Source: Candidatus Vicinibacter proximus
Lineage (GTDB): Bacteria > Bacteroidota > Bacteroidia > Chitinophagales > Saprospiraceae
Length of the DNA: 64,000 bases
Direction: 5' to 3'
Assembly: GCA_016713905.1 (NCBI GenBank)
Contig: JADJOE010000001.1
Coordinates: forward strand, 554,501 to 618,500
A program made the position numbers and the translations under genes. The notes below the pieces were generated by a model, which did not search any database, was not told the origin of the DNA, and saw only the letters and a program-made list of their open reading frames with translations. This document shows, in pieces, positions 9,682-18,262 of the stretch. Within the stretch, counting starts at the first letter, position 1. Each line of letters opens with the position of its first letter.

Positions 9682-9702
9682 CTTAGCTGGAATTGCTCTT
9701 CA

Positions 9703-9737
9703 AAAGCCTTTAAGTATTAAGATTAAGGGCTTTTTTT
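9703..9737 (+). terminator. Rho-independent terminator after the small-protein gene
   Basis: An 11-bp stem (AAAGCCTTTAA at 9703-9713 with TTAAGGGCTTT at 9723-9733, one G-U pair) with a 9-base loop runs into seven T residues (9731-9737). It ends the ybeY-ATL / DUF2147 / small-protein transcript. It slightly overlaps the end of the convergent FkbM gene. Confidence 0.9.
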
Positions 9738-10527
9738 ATACAATTAACTTTCTTCGAATAAATATCATATTGCCAGATCTTGTCGGATGCAATTTTGTGT
9801 TTAATTTCAAATTTCCATCTTCTAAGCTTGCAGGTTCAAATTGATATGTTTTTAAAAGATTTATAATTTTATGTATTTCCGTTTTATCGTATTCCAATAT
9901 TAATAATTTTAATTGCGGACTACTTAATATGGATGAAGCGCCTAGAAGGATATTTAACTCATGGCCTTCTGTATCAATTTTTATCGCATGTGGTTTAGTC
10001 AGATGGTTTAAATTATCTAGTCTATTAGTTTCTACTGTTTTTCTGCATCCATTTGAAATAATTTTATTGTTAATTCCTAAATCAGTACTAAATTCAGTAA
10101 ACCCATTTACATCACTTATTGCAAATGGAAATACGGTAACCAGATGTGTAATTGAGTTAAGTATTTGATTTTGCTCATTTAATATGGCGGCGTGTTCATC
10201 AGGTTCGAATGCGTAACACTTTATTTTATATTTGGCGGCAAGAAAAATGCTATACAAGCCAACGTTTGCGCCAATATCATAAAAAACGTCACCTTCTTTT
10301 AATATTTTGGAAAGGATTATAAATTCCTCCTGTTCAACATGATTATAATAAAATGGATTTTTTGAAGACTGAAATCTTGAATCTACAATCCATTTAATTT
10401 GATCAGTCCATGAAATTATAGTTCTTTTTTTAATTACATTAATCCAGAAGGATTTCAATAAATAAATGAGAAAGGATTGATCGGAGTCGGCATATTTTCT
10501 AAATAGCCTGTATTTATTTCTCAGCAA
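9736..10527 (-). CDS. FkbM family SAM-dependent methyltransferase
   Basis: A 263-residue class I methyltransferase. Motif I is 'DVFYDIGANVGLYS' (SAM-binding glycine loop), followed by 'CYAFEPDEHAAILN', where the acidic residue binds the ribose of SAM, and 'AIKIDTEGHELNILLG', the FkbM family hallmark. These enzymes usually O-methylate sugars or small secondary metabolites. It lies 11 bases after the Trx-like/MsrA-like gene and is probably co-transcribed with it; the substrate cannot be inferred from context. Confidence 0.88.
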   Translation of the reverse strand: MLRNKYRLFRKYADSDQSFLIYLLKSFWINVIKKRTIISWTDQIKWIVDSRFQSSKNPFYYNHVEQEEFIILSKILKEGDVFYDIGANVGLYSIFLAAKYKIKCYAFEPDEHAAILNEQNQILNSITHLVTVFPFAISDVNGFTEFSTDLGINNKIISNGCRKTVETNRLDNLNHLTKPHAIKIDTEGHELNILLGASSILSSPQLKLLILEYDKTEIHKIINLLKTYQFEPASLEDGNLKLNTKLHPTRSGNMIFIRRKLIV

Positions 10528-10538
10528 TTCGTTTTTTA

Positions 10539-11561
10539 TTATGATTTACGTAATTGCATTTCCGCAACTGAAAAGGCTTTATAAATATCTAAACCTATAA
10601 GGTTTTGCATTTTATTCGTTGAGTTAAATTTTATTTTTTCAAATATTTTTTTCTGATTTGGTGATAGTAGATGATCTGGATTTTTATTTTCACTAAGAAG
10701 TTTATTGATTCTAGTCGCCTGAAGTTCGCTCATTGGAACGTATTTATATAAAGAATTAAATAAGTAATACTTTAATTCAGGATCAACTTTAAATTCACCC
10801 AATTTTACATGTTTGATATCGATATTTTTAATATTTGAGACATTCGGATTATCCACATAGATTCTATCTGCATTATTTGATTTTTTTCCATGTGCTATTA
10901 ATTGTTCTAAACTAATTTTATTTGGATTGTATTTCACTTCAACCACTTCTGCGCCATTTATAAAACCAGCTCTTGTGCCAATGACACCATCCAATTGGGC
11001 GTAATTTTTTTCACCGCTCCAAAAACAAAACATTCCCAAAAACGCCTTTTCTGTCCCTAATGCTTTGGCCATTAGTTCCTCCTCCAATAAATTAAGATAA
11101 TCGGGAATTTTATGGCCGCTTTTCAATAGTGCTGCGGTGATTTTTGCAACCAACCCAAATGCCGTATAATTTCCACTTAATCGATCTACCAATGGACTTA
11201 AATCCGGATGTACAATCCTTACTACCGGATTGTTCCAAGAAGGTTCTTTAAAATAGTCTAATGCTATCTGATCCTTACCAGATTTATTATTGTGGATGGC
11301 CAAAGGAATAAAGTAACTTTCTATAGCTTCAACAATTAATGGGTGTGACAGGACTTCTGAACCATAATATTTACATGTGCTACAACCCGGGATTTCCTGA
11401 AAGAGTATAAAGATTGGTTTTTTATTCTGGACAGCTTTATTTTGAGCTTCTTCAAGATTTCTATTCCAATGAACTGTTCCTAATTCCATGGGGTTTTTGT
11501 CAGGAACCTGCTGTTGGCTTAAAGGAATCAATCCCAATATGATGAGTAGGCATTTTAACAT
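10539..11561 (-). CDS. Thioredoxin-like (VPGUxxT-type, Cys form) protein fused to an MsrA-like domain
   Basis: A 340-residue protein with a short N-terminal signal peptide ('MLKCLLIILGLIPLS'). Residues about 30-150 form a thioredoxin-like domain with 'QEIPGCSTCKYYG': C60xxC63 is in the place where some homologues carry selenocysteine. Residues about 167-240 resemble the start of methionine sulfoxide reductase A: 'AFLGMFCFWSGE' aligns with the GCFWxxE active site (C179 and E184 kept, first Gly replaced), followed by 'GVIGTRAGFINGAEVVEVKYNP'. The later MsrA segment with the Asp/Tyr/His residues is missing, so normal MsrA activity is doubtful. The C-terminal 'YVPMSELQATRIN' block is typical of this composite family. 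Divergent from the sigma-factor gene, 96 bases away. Confidence 0.75.
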   Translation of the reverse strand: MLKCLLIILGLIPLSQQQVPDKNPMELGTVHWNRNLEEAQNKAVQNKKPIFILFQEIPGCSTCKYYGSEVLSHPLIVEAIESYFIPLAIHNNKSGKDQIALDYFKEPSWNNPVVRIVHPDLSPLVDRLSGNYTAFGLVAKITAALLKSGHKIPDYLNLLEEELMAKALGTEKAFLGMFCFWSGEKNYAQLDGVIGTRAGFINGAEVVEVKYNPNKISLEQLIAHGKKSNNADRIYVDNPNVSNIKNIDIKHVKLGEFKVDPELKYYLFNSLYKYVPMSELQATRINKLLSENKNPDHLLSPNQKKIFEKIKFNSTNKMQNLIGLDIYKAFSVAEMQLRKS

Positions 11562-11657
11562 TTTTGAACCAGTTTATTTGTTCGCTTAAAATTAACTTTC
11601 ATTGATGATATCCTTTAAGGATTTTGGATAAAAATCACTTTCTTTGCAAAACAAACA

Positions 11658-12257
11658 ATGGAATTGAAGAAGCTTAGCCCACATGAACGTTTTGAGCTTG
11701 AGTTTTTGCCTCATATTGAAGCATTAAATACTTTTGCTTTCCACTTAACTTATAACGAAGAGAATGCCGCCGACCTTGTTCAGGAGACTTACCTTAAAGC
11801 CTTTAAATTTATAGATAAGTATGAAGAGGGAACTAATGCAAAGGCTTGGTTGTTTAAGATTCTGAAGAATGCGTACATCAACGATTATCGGAAGAAGAAT
11901 AAACGTCCGATACAAGTTGATTATGAAGAGGTGTCCGGATACCACGATGGTGATGACGCGCCTTTAGCTAGTTATTTTGATTTGAGGGAAGAGCTCTTTG
12001 ATCATATGATGGGTGATGAGGTTACTGCTGCAATGAATTCATTGCCTGAGGACTTCAGAACTGTCATTTTACTCTGTGATATTGAAGATTTTAGCTACGA
12101 AGAAATCTCAAAAATCATAGATGTTCCAATTGGAACAGTAAGGAGTAGACTCTTTCGAGCCAGGAATATGCTGAAAGAAAAATTAAATACATATGCCAAA
12201 ACAATGGGTTACAAGGACCATAGAGGTGGGCATGATGATCAGGATTTAAGTGAATAG
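11658..12257 (+). CDS. ECF-type RNA polymerase sigma factor (SigR/RpoE-like)
   Basis: A 199-residue sigma-70 family factor. Region 2 is residues about 20-90 ('AFHLTYNEENAADLVQETYLKAF', 'TNAKAWLFKILKNAYINDYRKKNK'), and region 4 is about 125-180 ('LPEDFRTVILLCDIEDFSYEEISKIIDVPIGTVRSRLFRARNMLKE'). The 'F.LT....DA.DLVQET..KA' and 'G.NA.AWL' pattern resembles the actinobacterial redox sigma SigR, which belongs to the same branch. The stop overlaps the upstream part of the longest frame of the next ORF; the real partner starts at 12325. An oxidative-stress role is inferred from this similarity and from the divergent Trx-like/MsrA-like gene, not shown. Confidence 0.9.
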   Translation: MELKKLSPHERFELEFLPHIEALNTFAFHLTYNEENAADLVQETYLKAFKFIDKYEEGTNAKAWLFKILKNAYINDYRKKNKRPIQVDYEEVSGYHDGDDAPLASYFDLREELFDHMMGDEVTAAMNSLPEDFRTVILLCDIEDFSYEEISKIIDVPIGTVRSRLFRARNMLKEKLNTYAKTMGYKDHRGGHDDQDLSE

Positions 12258-12324
12258 AATTTACGTGCCCGGTTGTTTCTGGGCAGTTTTAATAATAGCT
12301 TTTTTGTCGGATAAACGATTTTGT

Positions 12325-12555
12325 ATGGACCAATTTAACTTTGCTGAAATCAGAAAAAAAATTACCTCCTATTTAGATCACGACATGAGCCCTGAAGATC
12401 AGGACAGTTTTCTGACTCAAATACAAAAGGACCCTAATGGTCAGAGTGAGCTTATTCGGGAGCGATTGATTCGTTCTAAAATAAGAGAAAACATACATCG
12501 ACCACATTTATCTCCAGGCCTTGTAGATCGTATTAAAAACAAGATTGTAAGATAA
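12325..12555 (+). CDS. Small helical protein, probable anti-sigma partner
   Basis: A 76-residue acidic, helical protein from ATG 12325; the longer frame from 12250 overlaps the sigma gene and adds an unlikely N-terminus. The motif 'EIRKKITSYLDHDMSPEDQDSFLTQIQKDP' resembles the N-terminal anti-sigma fold in which 'L..YLDGELS..E...F..HL..CP' follows a zinc site. Here the HxxxCxxC zinc ligands are absent, so it would not be a zinc-linked redox switch. Its position 67 bases after an ECF sigma gene is the main reason for the call. Confidence 0.55.
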   Translation: MDQFNFAEIRKKITSYLDHDMSPEDQDSFLTQIQKDPNGQSELIRERLIRSKIRENIHRPHLSPGLVDRIKNKIVR

Positions 12556-12655
12556 TTTTATTGCCATATTGGGATTTTCGTTAATATAATCGGCTCATTA
12601 TTTGGGTTTGTCTTATTTAAAGATCGGTTTCATTTTCCGTTTTAGATTTTTTTTT

Positions 12656-14116
12656 ATGTACCTACAGTATAGAAGTTTGTTGTTCATCATGCTAGGTCTT
12701 TTCATGACCACATGTTCTCGTAATCCGGTTACCGGAAAAAAGGAGTTGTCTTTAATGTCCGAATCTCAAGAAAAAGCTTTGGGGCTTGAATCTGATCCAC
12801 AGATACAAGCTGAGTTTGGAATGTATCCGGATTCAAGTTGGCAAAGGTTTCTTCGTGAAAAGGGACAGGCAATGGCTAAAATTTCACATCGTCCTACATT
12901 GGGATTCCAATTCAGAGTTATTGATTCTGAGGTGGTCAATGCTTTTGCAGTACCGGGTGGATATATTTATTTTACCCGCGGAATATTGGCACATTTTAAT
13001 GATGAGGCCCAATTGATGGGCGTTTTGGGTCATGAAATTGGCCACGTCACCGCCAGACATGCCAATGAGCAATACACAAAACAAACTATCGCTCAAATTG
13101 GATTGACTGCCGGGATGATATTATCTCCAAAGTTCAGGCAATTTGGCAATCTTGCAAATACAGGTATGCAATTAATGTTTCTTAAATTTAGTAGAGACAA
13201 TGAAACGCAATCTGATAAACTTGGGGTTGAATATTCTTCAAAGGTTGGATATGATGCGCATCATATGGCTGAATTTTTTCAAACCCTTGGAAGAGTATCT
13301 GACGCAGCCGGAGCAAGGATTCCATCTTTTCTATCTACCCATCCTGATCCGGGAAATCGTTTTACTAAGGTGAATGAGCTGGCAACTGAAGCACAAAAAC
13401 AATATACTGCTGCCACAAAAGTGGAAAGAAATAGTTACATCAAAAGATTAGATGGCATGGTTTATGGACCGGATCCTCGACAAGGGTACAAGGAAAATGA
13501 TAATTTTTATCATCCTGAACTAAAATTTCAATTTCCTGCCCCAAAAGATTGGACCTACCAAAATTCACCTGCACAAGTTCAATTTGGATCTAAAGATCAA
13601 AAGGCATTGTTGATTTTTTCCCTATCATCTGATAAAGATTTGATGAATGCAGCCAAATCTATCCTTAAAAATTTTAATTTAAATTTGATCAAACAAGAAA
13701 ATATTCAAATCAATGGTATGTCCGCCATAAGATTACTGGCAGAACAAATTCCCGATCAAAATTCTCAAGGTCAGTCAACCAATGTTAACACCCTTAAAGT
13801 AGTGAGCACACTTATTCAATATGATAATCTGATTTATAACTTTATTGGTGCTGCAGCACCAAACGATTTTGGCAATTTTGAATCACAGTTTTTACAATGT
13901 ATGGATGGTTTTAAAAAGCTAACTGATCAAACGAAAATAAATGTTAAACCAGATCGTATTGCAGTTAAAACTGTTCCAAACAAAATGACCTTTAAGGAGG
14001 TGTTGAAATTAAATAACCAGGATGTTAAACGGTATGAAGAATTAGCAATTCTTAATGGTCTAAAACAAACTGACATCTTAGAATCAGGAAGTTTAATAAA
14101 ACTAGTTTCCAAATAA
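12656..14116 (+). CDS. M48 family metalloprotease, lipoprotein
   Basis: About 486 residues from ATG 12656; 18 residues upstream in the same frame precede the signal peptide. The signal ends with 'FMTTC', a lipobox, so it is probably lipid-anchored in the periplasm or outer membrane. The catalytic zinc motif HEIGH is at about residues 126-130 and the third ligand lies in 'RDNETQSDKLG', as in BepA/Oma1-like M48 proteases that clear misfolded envelope proteins. A long C-terminal extension ends in a LysM-like segment ('LKLNNQDVKRYEELAILNGL...GSLIKLV') that could bind glycan. It follows the sigma / anti-sigma pair, so envelope-stress control is plausible. Confidence 0.88.
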   Translation: MYLQYRSLLFIMLGLFMTTCSRNPVTGKKELSLMSESQEKALGLESDPQIQAEFGMYPDSSWQRFLREKGQAMAKISHRPTLGFQFRVIDSEVVNAFAVPGGYIYFTRGILAHFNDEAQLMGVLGHEIGHVTARHANEQYTKQTIAQIGLTAGMILSPKFRQFGNLANTGMQLMFLKFSRDNETQSDKLGVEYSSKVGYDAHHMAEFFQTLGRVSDAAGARIPSFLSTHPDPGNRFTKVNELATEAQKQYTAATKVERNSYIKRLDGMVYGPDPRQGYKENDNFYHPELKFQFPAPKDWTYQNSPAQVQFGSKDQKALLIFSLSSDKDLMNAAKSILKNFNLNLIKQENIQINGMSAIRLLAEQIPDQNSQGQSTNVNTLKVVSTLIQYDNLIYNFIGAAAPNDFGNFESQFLQCMDGFKKLTDQTKINVKPDRIAVKTVPNKMTFKEVLKLNNQDVKRYEELAILNGLKQTDILESGSLIKLVSK

Positions 14117-14173
14117 CTAAAGTTGACAAATGTCGAGAAGGGATATTGACGAAAAATAGAAAGTTGGCTATGC

Positions 14174-14560
14174 TCAAATCTCAAACTCTATTTCAACAGT
14201 TCTTCCATTATCGGAAAAAGCTACTTTGTTAGAAAGTTTATGCATTAAAAAAACTCCTCTTCCTCCGCATCTTTCCAAATTTTCAGGTAGGGTAGGATCA
14301 GGAATTGTATTTGGATCAAAACCACGACCTTCATCTGAAATCCTAAAAGAAATACAACGGTGTTTTTTTTCACTGTTGATGTGAACAAATTTATTTGCAT
14401 CTTCTCTATTTCCATGAATTATGGCATTGTTGACTGCCTCAGTTATGGAAATGAATACATTGTGATAGTGCTTCTGATCAATCTTGTATTCTTCAAAAAT
14501 ACCTATAAGGTATTTTTCAATCATCGCAATATTATTCGGTATAGAAGCAATTCTAATCAT
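14174..14560 (-). CDS. RsbW-like ATP-binding regulatory protein (HATPase_c)
   Basis: A 128-residue protein from ATG 14560, which overlaps the upstream stop in an ATGA; the longer frame from 14644 lies inside the DUF4175 gene. The N-box is 'ITEAVNNAIIHGNR', the G1 box 'ISDEGRGFDPNTIPDP' and the G2 region 'GGRGVFLMHKL', matching the GHKL fold of anti-sigma factor kinases of the RsbW/SpoIIAB type. No anti-sigma antagonist or matching sigma factor is adjacent. Coupling to the coiled-coil DUF4175 gene suggests a shared function, but the partner is unknown. Confidence 0.87.
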   Translation of the reverse strand: MIRIASIPNNIAMIEKYLIGIFEEYKIDQKHYHNVFISITEAVNNAIIHGNREDANKFVHINSEKKHRCISFRISDEGRGFDPNTIPDPTLPENLERCGGRGVFLMHKLSNKVAFSDNGRTVEIEFEI

Positions 14561-17500
14561 CCTTGCTTCTTTGTACGATTGAAATATTCTTCGACCAGTT
14601 TCTTGTAAAAAGGTCTCAAATCCGGTGATACGTGCTGGAACCATTCAGTTTCTGCCTGACGTTGTTTTAGATAATCTTCAAGTCCGGCAGGGAAGTCACG
14701 TTCAATTTTCGTACCAGTTTCTGATTTACGTTCTTCTTTATATTCTCTTTCTCTTTCAGCACGCTCTGCTTCCAACAATCTTGTTGTGATTTCTTGTTGT
14801 CTTTTAAGCGTTTCATTTGTGAGCTGCTTGTTGACCAGTTCCTTCTCTGTTTTATTCATTTGGTCAATAGCCTCTTTCATTTCCTGGGAGCCGAGACCCT
14901 GTTCTTTTTTCTCCTTTTCAAAGTCCTCTAGCATTTTCCTTAACTTGGCTTGTTCAGCCGCCATTTCAGCAAATTCTTTACTCAGTTTCCCCTCACCCTT
15001 TTTGCTTTTTTCACCCAGTTTTTTCAATTCCTCACCTACCTTTTGTTGCCCTTCAACAATTTTATCCATTGGAACCTTTCCCTTCTTCCCTTTTGGCGAT
15101 TTGCTCTTGCCGGGCTTTTTACATGATTTACTTCCAGGTTTATTACAGGATGAATTTTGTTCTTTTTGTTTGTTATTCATAGTCTCAGATAACATCACTG
15201 CAAGATCATTCACATTTTTCATGATCTTTCCCTGATGGGTATTGGCCAACTGCACTTGCCTATCTTCAAGTTTTTCTATGCTTTTTCCAAAATTTTCATT
15301 AATTTCTGAAACCTTTTCCCCGACAAAGGACTCTATTTCAACTACTCTTTTACTCAAGGCCTCCAAGGTGTCTTGTATTAACTTAAAATTTGTTTTTAAC
15401 TTGAACTGTTCTTGCACCAGGTTAACATATTTTGGAGATTGGATATTGGTTTGTTCAAATGATTTTGATAACAATTCCTGTTCAAAAGACAATCCCACAA
15501 GATTCTCCAATAACTGCCTGAGAACCTTTATATCTTCTTCTTCTTGTTCCTTTTCATTTTGGTCCATTTGACTTTCCATTTGGTCAGCCATTTCATTCAT
15601 TTTATCTGCACCTTCTTTTTGATCTTTTGACGCACCGTCATTTTCTTTTTTCTCCAACTTATCCTTTGCTTTTTCAAGACTTTTTTGCGCCTCCTCAGCA
15701 TTCTTTTTTTGATCTTCTATCTTCTTGGGCTGCTCAAGCTCTTGATTTTTTTTCTGAATCTCCTCCTGCTTTTTCTTTAGGTCATCAAATTTCTTATTGA
15801 TATCCTCTTGTTGCTTTTTAAGGGATGATGGATCTTCGGTCTTCTTCTCAGTTTTATCCTTGAGCTCCATTTGTTCATTAGCCAACTCCCTTAATTTGTC
15901 AATCTGATCTTTAATGTTTTTTTCAAGTTCAAGCTGTTTAAACAATTCAAGTAAGCGATCCATTTCTTTTTTCATGTCCTCACTTTTATTCTGAAATTGT
16001 TCGGTCATTTGAATGGCTTGATCCTTTTGTAACTCTTGCATCAATTGTTGAATCTGGTTCATCAATTGCTGCATCTCTTTATTCATGCTCTCATTAAAAT
16101 GTTCCTGAAGTTTTTGTTGCTTTTCCTGTAATTTTTCATCAGGATTACTATGTTGTTCTTGTTTTTTTATGTTCTCTTCAAATTTTTTCTGAGCTTTCTC
16201 AAATTTTTGCTGAATCTCCTCCTGTTGTTTTACAAGTTTTTCGAGATCCTTTTTATTTTGCCACTCAAGATCTTTTTTCTGACGTAATTTGCTTCTATAC
16301 TCATCCAGCTTATCTTGGAGCTTTTGTGCTTCTTTAACAGCTTCTTCAAGATTCTTTTTAATATCCTCACTATTCGTTTCTTCTTTTTGCGCCAATTCTT
16401 CCTGACTGGCCAAATGATGTTCCATAATCGTACTTCTGGTAGACTTACTACCATTGACCCCATCATTGTCCCAAACCTCAAAATAAAATGAAATATGATC
16501 TCCTGACATAAGTCCTAATTCTTCCATGTCCATTAAATGACGAAACGTTGATGCCTTTCCCCCATTGAATCCCACTTTAACAATTTTTTCAGGGAGAGAT
16601 TTACCCGATTTGGTTTTGATCTGATAATTAAAGCTTAGATCTTTCAATCCATAATCATCTGTGAGTTCTCCTCCGAAATAAATTATATTGGCTTGCGTAC
16701 TGTCTTCAAACGATTCTACATTTATGAGTGGATATTGATCTGCTATAGCAGTTATTTGATATTGAATGGTATCAGGCCTGGATAATTTAAGATTATTCAA
16801 ATACAAGGTATAACTCTGGTCTTTCATAATCCTTGTAGAGAATTGAAATTCATTTTCGGACCTCTTGCTGCTTTCTGATTTTTGGTTTGATTCAGAAAGC
16901 CGGAATTGCAATTGATCTGTGTTTTCTGTATTCACATTCCAGCTAACCTTGGTGCCAACCGGTACAATCAACCCACCTGTATTTTTTAGATGTTCATTTT
17001 TTCTACCAGTATACGATGGATATTCAAGATAGACCTCAAAAGACGAAATTACAGGCTTAAGTATCACTTCAAGGGTAAACTCCTCTGATTTGATTTCTCC
17101 GGAGTAGATCCTGAATTTAATATCTTTTTGGACATTTCCAAATGTGTAATGATATGTACCTGCATCCTCTCCAGGTCTAAGTCTGTATTGAAAATTATCA
17201 TACTCAATATATGCTTCTGAAGGTAAAAAATTACCTGAGACAGAAACATTTAGTTCAAAGTCCTCATTCTGAATTACTTCAAGTTTTTGATCGTCAAGTC
17301 CAAAACTGAAAGGAGCTTCTTTTGAAAAATCTTTATTATTCTGTATTATTCGGGTCGTTGAATCCTTGATGAGGCTTGGGGCCAGAAAGATTATTCCCAT
17401 AAGTAAGGATACAGGAATTAGTGCATACCGAATATATTTTCTGTTATTGGATAGATCAATCGCAGCTACAAAAGGAATAGGCCTTAATTCTGAGGCTTTT

Positions 17501-17910
17501 TGATTTATACTCGCTTCAATCAGACTTTTATCGCTGAAATTAATGGACTGAGATTTCAGCTGAAGTACATTTAACAGTTTATCCTTTACATCCTTGAAGT
17601 GAGTACCAATTATACGAGAGGCCTCTTCATGACTAATCATTTTACCTAACCTCATATAATGTAAAAAAGGGCTTATGATCCAACTGTAAAAAGCTAAACC
17701 GGTTAAACCAAGAAAAGAATAGAAAAGAATTTTCCGTGTTATTTTACTGAAATAAAATTGGTGCTCCAACAATGTGACCAAAATAAAGGCCAGGGTAAGC
17801 ATACCAATAAAGTATATAGACCCCCTTAATAGCTTATTAAGGTAGAACTTCCTCGTAAACTGATCCAATTTTAAAATCAGCAGATCATAGTAATTTTGAT
17901 TCCATTCCAT
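14557..17910 (-). CDS. DUF4175 family membrane protein with long charged coiled coil
   Basis: A 1117-residue protein. Two membrane segments near the N-terminus (about residues 28-48 and 62-82) are followed by an extracytoplasmic beta-rich region (about 200-490) and then a very long Lys/Glu/Gln-rich coiled coil (about 500-1050) rich in 'QEEIQKK' and 'KDKLEKKE' type runs, with a short Cys-bearing Lys/Pro/Gly segment near 925. This is the DUF4175 layout known from Bacteroidota; its function is not established. A -7 box (TATTTTTG on the minus strand, 17945-17952) lies 34 bases upstream. It is translationally coupled to the RsbW-like gene downstream. Confidence 0.85.
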   Translation of the reverse strand: MEWNQNYYDLLILKLDQFTRKFYLNKLLRGSIYFIGMLTLAFILVTLLEHQFYFSKITRKILFYSFLGLTGLAFYSWIISPFLHYMRLGKMISHEEASRIIGTHFKDVKDKLLNVLQLKSQSINFSDKSLIEASINQKASELRPIPFVAAIDLSNNRKYIRYALIPVSLLMGIIFLAPSLIKDSTTRIIQNNKDFSKEAPFSFGLDDQKLEVIQNEDFELNVSVSGNFLPSEAYIEYDNFQYRLRPGEDAGTYHYTFGNVQKDIKFRIYSGEIKSEEFTLEVILKPVISSFEVYLEYPSYTGRKNEHLKNTGGLIVPVGTKVSWNVNTENTDQLQFRLSESNQKSESSKRSENEFQFSTRIMKDQSYTLYLNNLKLSRPDTIQYQITAIADQYPLINVESFEDSTQANIIYFGGELTDDYGLKDLSFNYQIKTKSGKSLPEKIVKVGFNGGKASTFRHLMDMEELGLMSGDHISFYFEVWDNDGVNGSKSTRSTIMEHHLASQEELAQKEETNSEDIKKNLEEAVKEAQKLQDKLDEYRSKLRQKKDLEWQNKKDLEKLVKQQEEIQQKFEKAQKKFEENIKKQEQHSNPDEKLQEKQQKLQEHFNESMNKEMQQLMNQIQQLMQELQKDQAIQMTEQFQNKSEDMKKEMDRLLELFKQLELEKNIKDQIDKLRELANEQMELKDKTEKKTEDPSSLKKQQEDINKKFDDLKKKQEEIQKKNQELEQPKKIEDQKKNAEEAQKSLEKAKDKLEKKENDGASKDQKEGADKMNEMADQMESQMDQNEKEQEEEDIKVLRQLLENLVGLSFEQELLSKSFEQTNIQSPKYVNLVQEQFKLKTNFKLIQDTLEALSKRVVEIESFVGEKVSEINENFGKSIEKLEDRQVQLANTHQGKIMKNVNDLAVMLSETMNNKQKEQNSSCNKPGSKSCKKPGKSKSPKGKKGKVPMDKIVEGQQKVGEELKKLGEKSKKGEGKLSKEFAEMAAEQAKLRKMLEDFEKEKKEQGLGSQEMKEAIDQMNKTEKELVNKQLTNETLKRQQEITTRLLEAERAEREREYKEERKSETGTKIERDFPAGLEDYLKQRQAETEWFQHVSPDLRPFYKKLVEEYFNRTKKQG

Positions 17911-17944
17911 ACCTTATATATAATTAGTCACAACGCTTATTCTG

Positions 17945-17952
17945 CAAAAATA
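17945..17952 (-). promoter_or_regulatory. -7 box for the DUF4175 gene
   Basis: TATTTTTG on the minus strand matches the Bacteroidota TAnnTTTG -7 element, 34 bases before the ATG at 17910. No clear TTTG element is seen at the usual -33 distance. Confidence 0.5.
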
Positions 17953-18205
17953 ATTTCACTTAACAGGAATTGCTGCATCCTGATGAATATTAACAATATA
18001 TCTTTCTCTTAGGTTTATCAAACTGTATGATATGTTCATCCTTAAAAAAGGTTTAAGCCAATTTTCCTTATTATTTTAAATTCTGTAAATCTGAATAATT
18101 GTATTTGTAATTGAAATAATATAAAGTAAATTAAAAATATACAAAATTTAATTTTATAATTAAGGTAAATTTATATATTAGATTTTTAAATTAATAACAT
18201 TAACA

Positions 18206-18235
18206 TTTGGATTCAAGTACAAATAATTAGATTTG
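18206..18235 (+). promoter_or_regulatory. Promoter of the Reeler-like exported protein gene
   Basis: TTTG at 18206-18209 and TAGATTTG at 18228-18235 are separated by 18 bases, close to the TTTG-N19-21-TAnnTTTG consensus. The ATG is 27 bases further on at 18263. The longer frame starting at 18233 would begin inside this box and is therefore rejected. Confidence 0.65.
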
Positions 18236-18262
18236 CCCTTTATTTCAAAACTTAAATTCAAT

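Larger units (their letters stand above)
17911..18262. other. Gene-less AT-rich divergent promoter region
   Basis: This stretch separates the DUF4175 gene (minus) and a Reeler-like exported protein (plus). It contains one -7 box for each direction (17945-17952 minus, 18228-18235 plus) and is otherwise very AT-rich. I see no open frame with coding character, no tRNA and no strong hairpin. Confidence 0.6.

Noticed and set aside
10539..11561. Selenoprotein with in-frame TGA in the thioredoxin-like motif
   Set aside because: The codon at that place is TGC/TGT-type Cys (residue 60); the frame is open without recoding.
14786..15571. Two plus-strand frames opposite the DUF4175 coiled coil
   Set aside because: Ser/Phe-rich antisense shadows of Lys/Glu-rich coding sequence.
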